Assembly (NCBI GenBank): GCA_001313085.1
Contig: BBFE01000059.1
Location: 1 to 23,130 of the forward strand
Length of the DNA: 23,130 nucleotides
Source: Paenibacillus sp. JCM 18996
GTDB taxonomy: Bacteria > Bacillota > Bacilli > Paenibacillales > NBRC-103111
Reading direction: 5' to 3'
Under the pieces are notes generated by a model. That model made no database searches. It was given only the letters and a program-made list of their open reading frames with translations, and was not told the origin of the DNA. The translations under genes and the position numbers were made by a program. This document shows, piece by piece, positions 1 to 9,253 of the stretch (position 1 is its first letter; each line of letters opens with the position of its first letter).

Positions 1-1583
<1,583 letters not shown>

Positions 1584-1595
1584 TCAAAACCTCCT

Positions 1596-2039
1596 GAATT
1601 TTTTTAAAGAAAACCTCTACCCGAGGCCATTCAAGGATGAGCGACCGCGAATTAAAGGCAGGTTTTCTTGGTAACACCATTTCGCTTTATCATTTAGCGA
1701 ATTTTTTTAAACTTTCTTTAACGTTCACAAAAAAAAGCCCTCTTCCTTTACAGGACGAAAGCTTGTGCTCACGTGTTACCACCCGGTTTCCCCCGTTTCT
1801 CGCGAACAACGGGGCTCAGCAAGTCTTCGAATCCGCGCAGGGCGCAAACGAGACTTCCTCCATTAACGCTGGACCACGATGCTGTCTTATTCTTCCGGCT
1901 CTATTAGCCGAACAACTCGAAAGCATTCCCTCCGGGACCATACTCCAAGCTTCGCCCTAACCGGTTTGCAGCTTCCCCGGCTCTCTGTGTAGGCCTCCCC
2001 TTGTACACATCCGTTCATCGGTTTGTTTTTTCTTTAATT
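1596..2039 (-). promoter_or_regulatory. T-box riboswitch leader of metG
   Basis: This long untranslated leader precedes metG. The T-box core reads CGGGTGGTAACACG on the minus strand at about 1772-1785, a recognisable variant of AGGGTGGNACCGCG. It is followed by an intrinsic terminator (stem GCTTTCGTCC with GGAAGAGGGC, one mismatch, then eight T). The 5' part can form a Stem I with an AGAGAGCCGG-type segment. An ATG at 1939-1941 lies where a specifier could sit, consistent with sensing uncharged tRNA-Met. The specifier assignment is an inference; the T-box core and terminator are visible directly. Confidence 0.85.
1732..1770 (-). terminator. T-box attenuator terminator
   Basis: The stem GCTTTCGTCC / GGAAGAGGGC, with a six-base loop and one internal mismatch, is followed on the minus strand by eight T. 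It sits directly after the T-box sequence, so pairing of the T-box with uncharged tRNA would disrupt it. Confidence 0.8.
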
Positions 2040-2045
2040 ATGCCA

Positions 2046-2075
2046 AATATAACGAAAAGCAGCATACCGTGTCAA
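2046..2075 (-). promoter_or_regulatory. sigma-A type promoter of the metG leader
   Basis: The -35 TTGACA lies at 2070-2075 and the -10 TATATT at 2046-2051 on the minus strand, with an 18-base spacer. The predicted start is near 2039, giving a leader of about 450 bases before the metG ATG. Confidence 0.75.
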
Positions 2076-2218
2076 GGTCTGCCTGACGCCAGCCTCTCCC
2101 GGCGCAATCTGCGGCGCTGCACGAGGGGAATCCGCCCGCTTCCACTCCCGATCTCGCAACCGCGCTTATCAGCTGGCTCCAGGTCATTCTCGCAGCCGCG
2201 CACATCCCGCTGAGCCGG

Positions 2219-2462
2219 TTAGCTCTTGCCCGATGTCTGATCCCGTGTTTTGGGAGGCACCGGATCGAATCCGCCGGGATGAAAAGGATGGCACCGGCAA
2301 ATCCTCTTTGCGGCAAGCCAACCGCCGCGCAGCGGACCATGCAGTTCAATTGCGTCAAGCGCGTACTGTGAGCACGTAGGATAGAATCTGCAGGTCGGCG
2401 GTTTGAGAGGAGAAATCCATTTACGGTAAAATTGTACAGGTGCTTTAGCGATCTTTTTTCAT
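2219..2462 (-). CDS. yidD: membrane protein insertion efficiency factor YidD, frameshifted at codon 3
   Basis: This is a small membrane-associated protein that helps YidC/Sec insert proteins. After repair it has 80 residues, the usual length. It begins [20 protein letters not shown] and carries the family core [19 protein letters not shown], then the GGW and [13 protein letters not shown] motifs, with all the conserved cysteines. An AAGGA lies upstream of the ATG at 2462. As written, the ATG is followed by six A (T run 2454-2459) and translation stops four codons later; five A restore the family sequence. The gene overlaps the end of zur, and the same base removal also restores the zur stop codon. 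Confidence 0.9.
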
Positions 2463-2874
2463 TTGTGCAGTCCTTGCAGTAACCATAAACCTCAAATTTA
2501 TGCTTGACGATGTCAAAACCGTCCGGCACCTGCGTTACCGCGTCCATCGGACAAAAAAACGACGGGATAGGTCTTTTCGCAGTTCATGCAGATCAGGTGA
2601 TGGTGATGGTCATGCTCGTCACAGCGGGCGCGGAATTTAATTCCGTCCTCCAAAACGAATTGCTCCAAAACCCCCATTTCGTGCATCAGGCGCAGGTTGC
2701 GGTACACCGTGTCAAAGCTCAAGCCCGAATATTTTTTTGGCCCATATGCTCATATACCGCTTTAGCGGTCAGATATCCTTCAGTCCCGGCAAAAAGCTGT
2801 GCCAGTGTCCTCCGCTGGTCGGTGATTCGCATTCCCTGCTTTCCCATTACTTCAATTATCTCTTCGGCGTTCAT
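2445..2874 (-). CDS. zur: Fur-family zinc uptake regulator Zur, frameshifted
   Basis: This is a DNA-binding repressor of the Fur family. The closest recalled relative is Bacillus Zur, which shuts off zinc uptake genes when zinc is sufficient. The repaired protein has 141 residues. The winged-helix N-terminus ([17 protein letters not shown]...[11 protein letters not shown]) is followed by [21 protein letters not shown], the histidine-rich metal region [15 protein letters not shown], and the C-terminal pair YGYCKDC. Together with CMNC these would hold the structural zinc. Lesions are T7 at 2732-2738 (five expected), A7 at 2553-2559 (six expected, giving VVFCPMD), and T6 at 2454-2459 (five expected, giving the natural stop). 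The start ATG at 2874 follows a G-rich Shine-Dalgarno. Zur rather than PerR or Fur is a judgement from the overall pattern. Confidence 0.88.
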
Positions 2875-2910
2875 GCTGGACACCCCTTCCTGCCTACGCT
2901 TTCTCCCCTA

Positions 2911-2940
2911 ATAATGCTACAAAAAAACAAAGCGCGTCAA
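2911..2940 (-). promoter_or_regulatory. promoter of zur-yidD
   Basis: The -35 TTGACG lies at 2935-2940 and the -10 CATTAT at 2911-2916 on the minus strand, with 18 bases between. The spacer contains a T7 run, so its true length may be shorter. No clear Zur operator was recognised. Confidence 0.5.
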
Positions 2941-2957
2941 CGAAAGGCCCATTCCCG

Positions 2958-3803
2958 CTAATTCAATTTCCCGTGCAGCACCAGACGGTTGCTGCTTCAT
3001 CGTCGCAGGTGATCAGTGTCAGCACTTTGTCCTTGGCGTTCCGGTTAAGCACGGAGGTGTCGGAAGGCTCGACCGTCCTGATCTCATAGATAGTATATTC
3101 GCAATCTCCGGCGGCCGTTTTGACACGCACCTTGCCACCCCGGTTCAACTCCTTAAGACGGCTGAACATCCGTCCGTAAGAATAGCTGTTATGCGCGGCA
3201 ATAGCTGAATTTCCCGCCTGTCCGGGAAGCGCAGTACCCGGGATATGGCCGGCGGCAATCTTCAGGTTCTGAGAAGAAACGCCCTCCAGCACGGGAAGCT
3301 TAAGCCCGATATCGTCAATTTCAATGACTCCGACCATTGAGGGTGATGAGGGTTTTACTTCCGGCTGGGTTGCTTTGACGATCGGGCTGACGGTTTTCAC
3401 CGGAGCGGTCTTCACTTCACGACCGGTCGGCGGATTGCTCTGATCTGTCTTGGCTTTGTTGTCCATCACAGCTGCGGACCTGGCTTCTGCGGCTGCCTTC
3501 GCTTCCGCCATTGGCTTGGATTCCGCAGCAAGCTTGGCTTCCGCCTTGTTGGAATCGGGCTGCTGAGCAGCAGCAATCTGTCCCTTTTCTTCTGCAAAAA
3601 TCCGGGTGAGATCACTGTTCGCTGACTCGATCGATTCCATAGCCATTAAGGATGCTGAAGTTTCCATCAAGGCTGATGGATTAGAAGCATCCCAGCTGTC
3701 AAGCAGCTTTTTTTTGGAGGTTATCTTCTCTCCAGTGGATAATCGAAGGCAAGGCGAACAGCAGCAGTCCTATAACAATAAGCCCAATAGCTGTTTTTTT
3801 CAT
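2958..3803 (-). CDS. class D-like sortase with long Ala/Lys/Glu-rich linker, frameshifted
   Basis: This is a membrane-anchored transpeptidase that joins surface proteins to peptidoglycan. The repaired length is 281 residues. It begins MKKTAIGLIVIGLLLFALPS, an N-terminal membrane anchor. About 90 residues of low-complexity linker follow, rich in AEAK and AAE repeats and then Pro/Thr/Lys. The sortase barrel follows, with the catalytic His in SAIAAHNSYSYG, Cys in LTLITC, and Arg in ATRLVLHGKL. As written the Arg is lost because a base is missing at about 2986-2987 (CCC expected in the sense strand). A second lesion is T8 at 3708-3715 (seven expected). The T7 at 3794-3800 after the ATG is in frame. 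The gene starts about 60 bases after its probable substrate gene. Confidence 0.85.
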
Positions 3804-3861
3804 GAGATCACTCTCTTTACTTTAGGGATTGGATTACATAAGACAAGAGAACCAAAGTCTA

Positions 3862-4724
3862 TTAATTTGCCTTTTTTCTTTCTGGCGATAACACAAGCGA
3901 TCACTGCCGCAAGCGAACCCGCCGCATAAAGGCCGTAAGGCTCCGACGCTCCGCTCCGGGGAGCCGACATATAAGCGTTTGACTTGTCGCTCAAATCGAT
4001 TGTCGTTTGAGGCGAATCCGCGGCTTTCCATTTTGCCGGTGTCCCCTGATTGGAGCTGTTCTCCGGCAACGCACTCGGTTTAGCCGCTTCGCTCCTCATT
4101 GCCGTATGGGTTATTTTAGAGCTAAAAGGGTTCTGCGATTGGTCTGTGTTCGCTGTATCAGGGATTGAGCTTGAGGCTTTTGTAGAAAGGGCTCCGGCGG
4201 CCGCGTGAGTGCTGCATGCGGGACCGTTCACTTTATTGCTCCATGTGGCAGTGCCGGCTGTAATCGCAGAATCAATCAGCCCTTCTTCCGTCCATTTTCC
4301 CTTTACATCGATCCAGTAGTCTACGCTCACGTTTCCTGCCGGTCCGCCGGGACTATTGAATTTTATCCCCTTGATCCCGGTCGGGGGATCTGCTGTATCC
4401 GTCATTAATTCATAGGGGTGCGATGCTCCGACTACTTCCGCTTCCGGACAAATACCAAGAATAAAGTGGCTCAGCGTCGGGTTCTCACCCACCGTCACAC
4501 TGTAGCGGAAACGGGTACTCTCGCCGGTGTCACTGAATTTGGAATCTTTGAATGTTACGGCCGGAGACACCTTAGCCTCTGTTGATTTTATATACGCGAC
4601 ATCTTTTGCAACCGGCGTATGTAGTCCTGTCGTCATCTCAGCGAACGTTGGAGAAGCGAAGCTGAAGAATGCCAGGATGCCTGCCAAAATGAAATATCCG
4701 GGTCGTTTTTTCTGCCTTTTTCAT
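3862..4724 (-). CDS. secreted surface protein with atypical sortase signal, frameshifted
   Basis: The function is unknown; it is probably the substrate of the adjacent sortase. The repaired length is 286 residues. A signal peptide (KRPGYFILAGILAFFSFA, then SPTFAE) leads into a beta-rich domain with SRFRYSVTVG-like strands, a PTGIKGIKF segment and two cysteines (ICPEAE, GPACS). A Ser/Thr/Pro-rich stalk comes next. The C-terminus has the sorting-signal architecture (short motif, hydrophobic helix GLYAAGSLAAVIACVIA, then RKKKAN), but APRSG stands where LPXTG is expected. Lesions are T6 at 4706-4711 in the signal peptide and T6 at 3872-3877 near the stop; five bases in each restore the frame and end the protein after RKKKAN. 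GAGGTG precedes the ATG at 4724. Confidence 0.7.
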
Positions 4725-4882
4725 GAGTCACCTCTTCGCTCTATGAATTCGTTTTGCACTGACTCAGCTGCTGCGGCCGTTTTTTGACATTTCTTGAAAA
4801 GTATTTAAACCGTCTGCCGGACATTAAACCGGATGAATTAAAATTGTTCATTTGTGGGACAGCCGGAATCTTGACGACATAT

Positions 4883-4972
4883 GCCGCTTCCGCTAACACT
4901 AATAAAGCCGGCATCTGATCGACACCGGCCGCTTCCGCATATACTGAGAAAGCCGGCATCTGATCGACACCG
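4883..4972. repeat. two-copy 45-bp tandem repeat
   Basis: Unit 1 (4883-4927) and unit 2 (4928-4972) are adjacent and nearly identical, differing mainly in a short central segment. Each contains a small inverted repeat, GCCGG...CCGGC. On the minus strand the period of 45 reads as a 15-residue peptide repeat (AGVDQMPAFSVYAEA, then AGVDQMPALLVLAEA). The repeat lies in the gap between ohr and the surface-protein gene. Confidence 0.8.
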
Positions 4973-4988
4973 GCTGTCTATGGCGTTG

Positions 4989-5406
4989 TTAAATGACGTT
5001 CAGCTCTACATCAATGTTTCCTCGGGTCGCTTTGGAGTAAGGACACACTTGATGTGCCTCTTCGACTAGCTTTTTTGGCCGTTTCCTTATCCACTCCTTC
5101 GATTTTCACATCCAGCCGCGCGGCAAGCTTAAACCCTCCGTCCGTCTCTTTGCCGATAGAGATGTTTGCCGTTACCTCAGAGCCGGGTGCGTCCACCTTA
5201 TTCTTCTTCATTACCAGTTCCAAGGCGCTGTTAAAGCATGCTGAATATCCCGCAGCGAACAATTGCTCAGGATTAGTGGCTTGTCCCCCGTCGCCGCCCA
5301 TTTCTTTTGGCCTCTTCAGCTGTAAATTAATCATTCCGTCCGGGGAGACAACCTTTCCGTCCCTTCCTCCGGTAGAAGTTGCTTTAGCGGTGTACATCGT
5401 TTCCAC
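4989..5406 (-). CDS. ohr: OsmC/Ohr-family organic hydroperoxide resistance protein, frameshifted
   Basis: This is a cytoplasmic thiol peroxidase that detoxifies organic hydroperoxides. The repaired length is 138 residues. It has the typical Ohr start ([21 protein letters not shown]), the first reactive Cys in [14 protein letters not shown], and the second in [13 protein letters not shown]. As written the second Cys and the C-terminus are lost, because T6 at 5071-5076 should be five. I prefer the GTG at 5406, nine bases after AGGGAGG (5416-5422). The ATG at 5397 and the ATG at 5412 are less well spaced. No OhrR operator was recognised upstream. Confidence 0.88.
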
Positions 5407-5501
5407 TTCCATCATCCTCCCTGAACAAATTTGACTGCCATGCGACATACTTTATTAATCTTCCCCATCGCCTTTGAAACTCCATCTATTGTGAAGACAG
5501 C

Positions 5502-5547
5502 AAAAAAAAGATCCCAGTCCGATGAATTAATCAGACCGGGATCTTTG
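5502..5547 (-). terminator. terminator of the Ser-His-Gly tRNA unit
   Basis: The stem AAAGATCCC...GGGATCTTT is extended by GTC/GAC with an AT-rich loop, and eight T follow on the minus strand. It lies just after tRNA-Gly. Confidence 0.85.
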
Positions 5548-5555
5548 TTATTGAA

Positions 5556-5626
5556 GCGGAAGACGGGAATCGAACCCGCGACCCTCGCCTTGGCAAGGCG
5601 ATGCTCTACCGCTGAGCCACTTCCGC
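5556..5626 (-). tRNA. tRNA-Gly (GCC)
   Basis: This is a complete 71-base cloverleaf with anticodon GCC in a TTGCCAA loop and perfect acceptor pairing GCGGAAG/CTTCCGC. The CCA end is not encoded. The body is identical to the tRNA-Gly at 22025-22095. Confidence 0.95.
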
Positions 5627-5631
5627 ATATA

Positions 5632-5708
5632 TGGGGCGATCGATGGGACTTGAACCCACGAGTGCCGGAGCCACAATCCGGTGCGTTAACCCCTTCGCCA
5701 CGACCGCC
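5632..5708 (-). tRNA. tRNA-His (GTG)
   Basis: The anticodon is GTG. The extra 5' G (position -1) faces C73, which is the histidine identity element. CCA is encoded (5632-5634). Confidence 0.95.
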
Positions 5709-5736
5709 ATTTACAGTTTATCTCATATCCGCATTA

Positions 5737-5830
5737 TGGCGGAGAAGGAGGGATTCGAACCCTCGAGACGCTTGTGACGCCTACACGATTTCCAATCGTG
5801 CTCCTTCGACCAGACTCGGACACTTCTCCA
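5737..5830 (-). tRNA. tRNA-Ser (GGA)
   Basis: This is a long-variable-arm tRNA with anticodon GGA. The acceptor is GGAGAAG/CTTCTCC, with discriminator G and encoded CCA. Confidence 0.95.
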
Positions 5831-5852
5831 TGTCGCTCACGGAACGACAACT

Positions 5853-5882
5853 ACTATACCATAAAATAAACTCCGCAAACAA
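5853..5882 (-). promoter_or_regulatory. promoter of the Ser-His-Gly tRNA unit
   Basis: The -10 TATAGT lies at 5853-5858 and the -35 TTGTTT at 5877-5882 on the minus strand, with an 18-base spacer, about 25 bases before tRNA-Ser. Confidence 0.55.
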
Positions 5883-5930
5883 GCATTAGTATTTTCCATA
5901 AATGTAAGCTTTATGTGCCGTGACAAGTTG

Positions 5931-5958
5931 AAAAGCGCAAATCGCATTCGATTTGCGC
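5931..5958 (-). terminator. terminator after the DUF3243 gene
   Basis: A perfect ten-base stem, GCGCAAATCG / CGATTTGCGC, with a four-base loop is followed on the minus strand by TTTTC. It sits about 20 bases past the stop codon at 5980. Confidence 0.75.
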
Positions 5959-5979
5959 CGGGTCTCAATGTATAGTTTT

Positions 5980-6328
5980 TTAATGCTTCGTGGATTGAGC
6001 GAGCCGAACCAGCATATGGGCCAGCATGTGCCGCTCCTCCTCACGGCCGACCGTCCACAATTCCTGTAACAATTTTTCCTCCGAATTGCGGGGTTCTTCA
6101 TGACTTGACAAGTATTTCGCCACCTTCTCTGCCGTCATGGCAAGCTGTTCCTCGTTCAAACCGATACTTTTGCCCATCTCGATCCGACGCGCCAAGTAAG
6201 CGGTAAATTCCTCGAAATCGGATAGAATTTGTTCCATGCGCTTGGAGCCCATCCGTTCGATCGTTTCTCCAATTTTCCCGGTCTGCAGTTCCCCGTCTTT
6301 TTTCGATCATATGGTTATGTTCAGCCAT
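5980..6328 (-). CDS. DUF3243 (YmfJ-like) protein, frameshifted
   Basis: This is a small cytoplasmic protein of unknown function, conserved in Bacillales. The repaired length is 115 residues. The family core is visible: FEEFTAYLARRIEMGKSIGL, then EEQLAMTAEKVAKYLSSHEE, then LLQELWTVGREEERHMLAHM. The extra N-terminal 25 residues (MAEHNHMIEKDGELQTGK) make it longer than the usual 80-90. The start ATG at 6328 has AGGAGG nine bases upstream (6338-6343), which supports the long form. T6 at 6298-6303 should be five. It appears to be transcribed alone, with a terminator downstream. Confidence 0.8.
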
Positions 6329-6416
6329 TCGGAAGCGCCTCCTTCGATTTGGATACAATCCGTAAATTAGTACACCGCTTTATTAACCCGCCCTTTACTG
6401 TCTGAATCATTCCCAA

Positions 6417-6447
6417 CCAAAAAAGAACCCGGCACAGCCAGGCTCTT
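6417..6447 (-). terminator. terminator of the iclR-SDR-FAH operon
   Basis: The hairpin AAGAGCCTGGC / GCCGGGTTCTT with a three-base loop is followed by six T on the minus strand, 25 bases after the hydrolase stop. Confidence 0.8.
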
Positions 6448-6471
6448 CTCCCATTGTGTATCGATAAAATA

Positions 6472-7377
6472 TCAAGCGAGCTCCGCCACCATGCGGTTGG
6501 TCAAGCTGCCGAGCTTTTCGATTTCGATCGTGATGACGTCACCGTCTTTCAGGTATACCTGTTTGTCCTTCGGATAGCCGAGCACCACCCCTTCCGGTGT
6601 ACCGGTCAGGATGATATCCCCTGGAATGAGGGTCATGTGCTGGGAGATGTAGCTTACGATCTCGTCGCATTTGAATATCATATCCGACGTGTTGGAGTTT
6701 TGGCGCACTTCGCCGTTCACTATACAGCGGATGCCCAGGCCGTTCGGGTTGCCTACCTCATCCGCCGATACGAGATACGGGCCTAACGGGGAGAAACCGT
6801 CGCAGCTTTTGCCAAGCAGCCACTGCTGCGTTCTCATCTGCAGGTCGCGTGCGGAAAGGTCGTTCACATTGCAGTAGCCGAAAACATGATCCAGGGCATT
6901 TTCTTTGGACACATATTTTGCCGTCCTGCCGATAACGATGACAAGCTCCGCTTCATAGTCCACCTTTTCGGAGACCTTGGGAAGCGGTACGTCAGCGCCA
7001 GGCCCAGTGAGGGTATTGTTAAATTTGTTGAACAGGATCGGGTACTGCGGAATTGCCGCCTTCGTTTCCTCCGCGTGTCTGCGGTAATTCAAGCCTACGC
7101 AGATAATTTTGTTCGGATGCGTAACACAGTCCCAGGGTCAACTCCGATTCCTGTCGCAAAAAAAAGCGGCACAGTTGTCAGACACCAGCGCGGCGTCCAC
7201 CGTTTTGCGTAAAGCTGCAAGAGCTGCGGCGCCTCCTTTTATCGCTTCATGCACATCTAGAGGAACATTTGCTTGCGGCTGCAGTGCCTGGCCCGCCGCT
7301 TTGACATCAACGATTCCTTTGTCGGTAACCACCCCTAGAAGGTACTCGCCGCCCTCAATAAAAGTAAGCAATTTCAT
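6472..7377 (-). CDS. fumarylacetoacetate hydrolase family protein, internal frame damage
   Basis: FAH-fold enzymes cleave or hydrate beta-diketo or oxo acids using a divalent metal. The gene encodes about 300 residues. The N-terminal MKLLTFIEGGEYLLGVVTDKG is followed by the FAH core: PNKIICVGLNYRRHAEE, FNKFNNTLTGPGADVPLP, the metal-site EAELVIVIGR, then GYCNVNDLSARDLQ, DGFSPLGPYL, and LIPGDIILTGTPEGV with the catalytic GTPEGV loop. Damage lies between codons about 71 and 82. A8 at 7158-7165 (six expected) and an extra base at about 7134-7136 cancel in frame, but they leave a false TGA and a scrambled linker. Start 7377 follows AGGAGG. With the SDR upstream, a sugar-acid pathway (diketo acid hydrolase) is possible; the exact substrate is unknown. 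Confidence 0.85.
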
Positions 7378-7420
7378 GTATGATAAGGCCTCCTCTGGAT
7401 CTAATATCACATATGTAAAA

Positions 7421-8197
7421 TCAAGCGTTCTTGCCGAAAACGACACCGCCGTCAATGTACAGCGGGGAGCCCATCATAAACTTGGACTCGTCCGAGGCCA
7501 GGAACAGCGCCGCTTTCGCAACATCCTCCGGCCTTCCCAAATCGCCGCTCAACTGGCGGCTTCTCAGCGAAGCGTAAGCCTCTTCCGGGTCGTCGTACGA
7601 TTTTTTTTCAAATAATCCTCAACAAAAGGAGTAAGGATGGTTCCAGGCAAAAGCGCGTTTACGCGGATGCCGTACGGGGCGTAATCCACCTGCATAGACT
7701 TGGTCAAAGCAAGGACCGCTCCCTTGGTGGCGGAATAGGAAGCCTTCTGGCCAAGCCAATTTCAGCGATACAGGAAGACATGTTGATAATGGAACCGCTT
7801 TTATTTTCCATCATGGAAGGCAGCACGTATTTGCTGGGCAAATAGACGCCCCTGATATTGATATTGATCACCCGGTCCCACGCCTCGGGCTCGACCTCAT
7901 GGATTGCGCCTACGCCGCTCACCCCGGCATTGTTGAACAGCACATCGATGCGGCCGTATTTTGCCAGAATGTCATCGACCATCGCTTTCACGGACTCCGG
8001 CTGCGTCACATCGGCCTGGCAGAAATCGGCTTGCCCGCCGGCCTGCTTGATCTGCTCCACCGTTTCCCGCCCTTTGTCTTCCTGAAGATCATTGACAATC
8101 ACTGTCGCACCTTCCTTGGCAAAAAAAGAAGCGCCGAGCTCCTGCCGATTCCCGAGCCGGAACCGGTAATGAGCGTGATTTTTCCAGCTAATCTCAT
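7421..8197 (-). CDS. short-chain dehydrogenase/reductase, frameshifted
   Basis: This is an NAD(P)-dependent oxidoreductase of the classical SDR family, with a repaired length of 257 residues. Visible features are the TGSGSGIG cofactor loop, ADVTQPES, the NNAG motif in VLFNNAGVSG, the catalytic Ser in INMSSCIAE, the SYSATKG motif carrying Tyr and Lys, and the C-terminal LYIDGGVVFGKNA. Lesions are A7 at 8121-8127 (five expected, LLFAKEGA), a missing C at about 7743-7744 (GLARRASYSATKG expected), and T8 at 7601-7608 (six expected, DYLKKSYDD). As written the active-site Tyr is out of frame. AAAGGAG precedes the ATG at 8197. The gene lies 21 bases after iclR and 43 bases before the FAH gene, so it is co-transcribed. 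A 3-deoxy sugar-acid dehydrogenase role is an inference from this pairing. Confidence 0.88.
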
Positions 8198-8218
8198 GGA
8201 CTGATCTCTCCTTTATCG

Positions 8219-8976
8219 TTAGTCTCCTTGCCTGTTTGAGAGCCTGCCCGCCAAATCCAGCAATTCCCGCTCCACGAGCTCCCGCTTATTATGCCATTCG
8301 TGTAGCAGCAACGAACAGGAAATGGCGGCTACGGTCCGGCCTTTGGCGTCCTTAATCGGCGCGGCCAGGCAGCTGAAGCCGACTACGGCCTCTTGTTCGT
8401 CTATGGCAAACCCGTTCTGCCGGACTTCTTCAAGCTGCTCCAGCAGCGCCGATCTGGTCGGCAGGGTGTAAGGAGTGAGCTTGGGGAAAAGCTCTTCCTC
8501 CGCATACAAAGCGGCGACTGCTTCGTCGTCCAATGCCGCGAGCAGCACCTTGCCCAATGCGGTTGCGTGGCTGGCAGTTTTTTTGCCGGGGCCGGACGCC
8601 AGTTTCACCTGGGAAGGCGACTCTTCTTTGGCCAGATAGATGACATCCCTGCCTCGAGTGCGGCAAGCTGGATCGTCTCTTTCAGAATCTGTTTCGTGCC
8701 GGCTGCTTCTTTGTGGAACTGTTCAATCAATTGAAACTGGTTAAAATACGCCGTTCCAAAGTAAGCCAGAGCGAATCCAAGCGAATAGGCCCCGTCTTCT
8801 TCCCTTACCACCCATTCCAGCTTTTCCAGAGTGTGCAGTAGGGAGAACATCGAGCTTTTATTGATATTCAGCGATTTCGAGAGGTCGATGAGCCGCATAC
8901 TGCCGGGTTGTTCGGCGATTAGCAATAAAATGGCATTGGTCTTTTCCAGCGCCGGAACCCAATATTTCTTTTCCAT
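8219..8976 (-). CDS. IclR-family transcriptional regulator, frameshifted
   Basis: This is a DNA-binding regulator, with a repaired length of 252 residues. The N-terminal winged helix (EKTNAILLLIAEQPGSMRLI, then NINKSSMFSLLHTLEKL) is followed by the IclR effector domain with HATALGKVLLAALDDEAVAA, then DEQEAVVGFSCLAAPIKD. One base is missing at 8652-8653 (sense AGGGC read as AGGC); restoring it gives LEGRDVIYLAKEESPSQVKL. T7 at 8578-8584 is in frame and matches the family spacing. The ATG at 8976 is better spaced from GGAAGG than the ATG at 8982. As first gene of an operon with an SDR and an FAH hydrolase, it probably regulates their expression in response to a pathway acid. Confidence 0.88.
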
Positions 8977-9003
8977 TAGCATCCTTCCGAAAAAATATGG
9001 TTC

Positions 9004-9009
9004 ATTATA
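9004..9009 (-). promoter_or_regulatory. -10 element upstream of iclR
   Basis: A perfect TATAAT lies on the minus strand 27 bases before the iclR start, inside an AT-rich stretch with TTATAA repeats that could hold an IclR operator. No convincing -35 was seen. Confidence 0.45.
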
Positions 9010-9070
9010 ATAACTAAGGTTTATAATTTTGATACCTTCATCGTATCACCGCGCCCTCTCCCCGTCAAAT

Positions 9071-9104
9071 AAAAAAAATGAGCTGTCTCCATTTCGGAGC
9101 AGCC
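9071..9104 (-). terminator. terminator of the nitrate operon
   Basis: A hairpin pairing GGGCTGCTCC with GGAGACAGCTC (loop GAAAT, one mismatch) is followed by eight T on the minus strand. It lies about 150 bases after the nasC stop. The intervening 9105-9253 holds no recognisable gene. Confidence 0.75.
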
Positions 9105-9253
9105 CAAAGTTTGCAGGCGAGCGCTTTGAAGCCGCTTAATCCATCCCTGACCGCATTGTTTCGACATATTCGGATTGCGGCCGGAAGATGCGATTGTTCT
9201 TGCCAACACGCGGTTCTCCCAGCGCGCGTTGGGACAAGTAAACACCAAAATAC

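Noticed and set aside
2454..2462. Programmed -1 frameshifting at the A-rich start of yidD
   Set aside because: The slippery A-AAA-AAG pattern is present, but the correction needs one base fewer, the opposite direction, and the same correction is required in the overlapping zur gene.
4741..4959. A 72-codon minus-strand frame covering the 45-bp repeat
   Set aside because: It lacks a clear ribosome binding site and its second half is ordinary leader sequence. It is kept as a repeat rather than a gene.
4883..4972. CRISPR array
   Set aside because: There are only two directly adjacent copies with no unique spacers between short repeats, and no cas genes.
5431..5889. A 152-codon plus-strand frame
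   Set aside because: It is antisense to the tRNA-Gly, His and Ser genes and their terminator.
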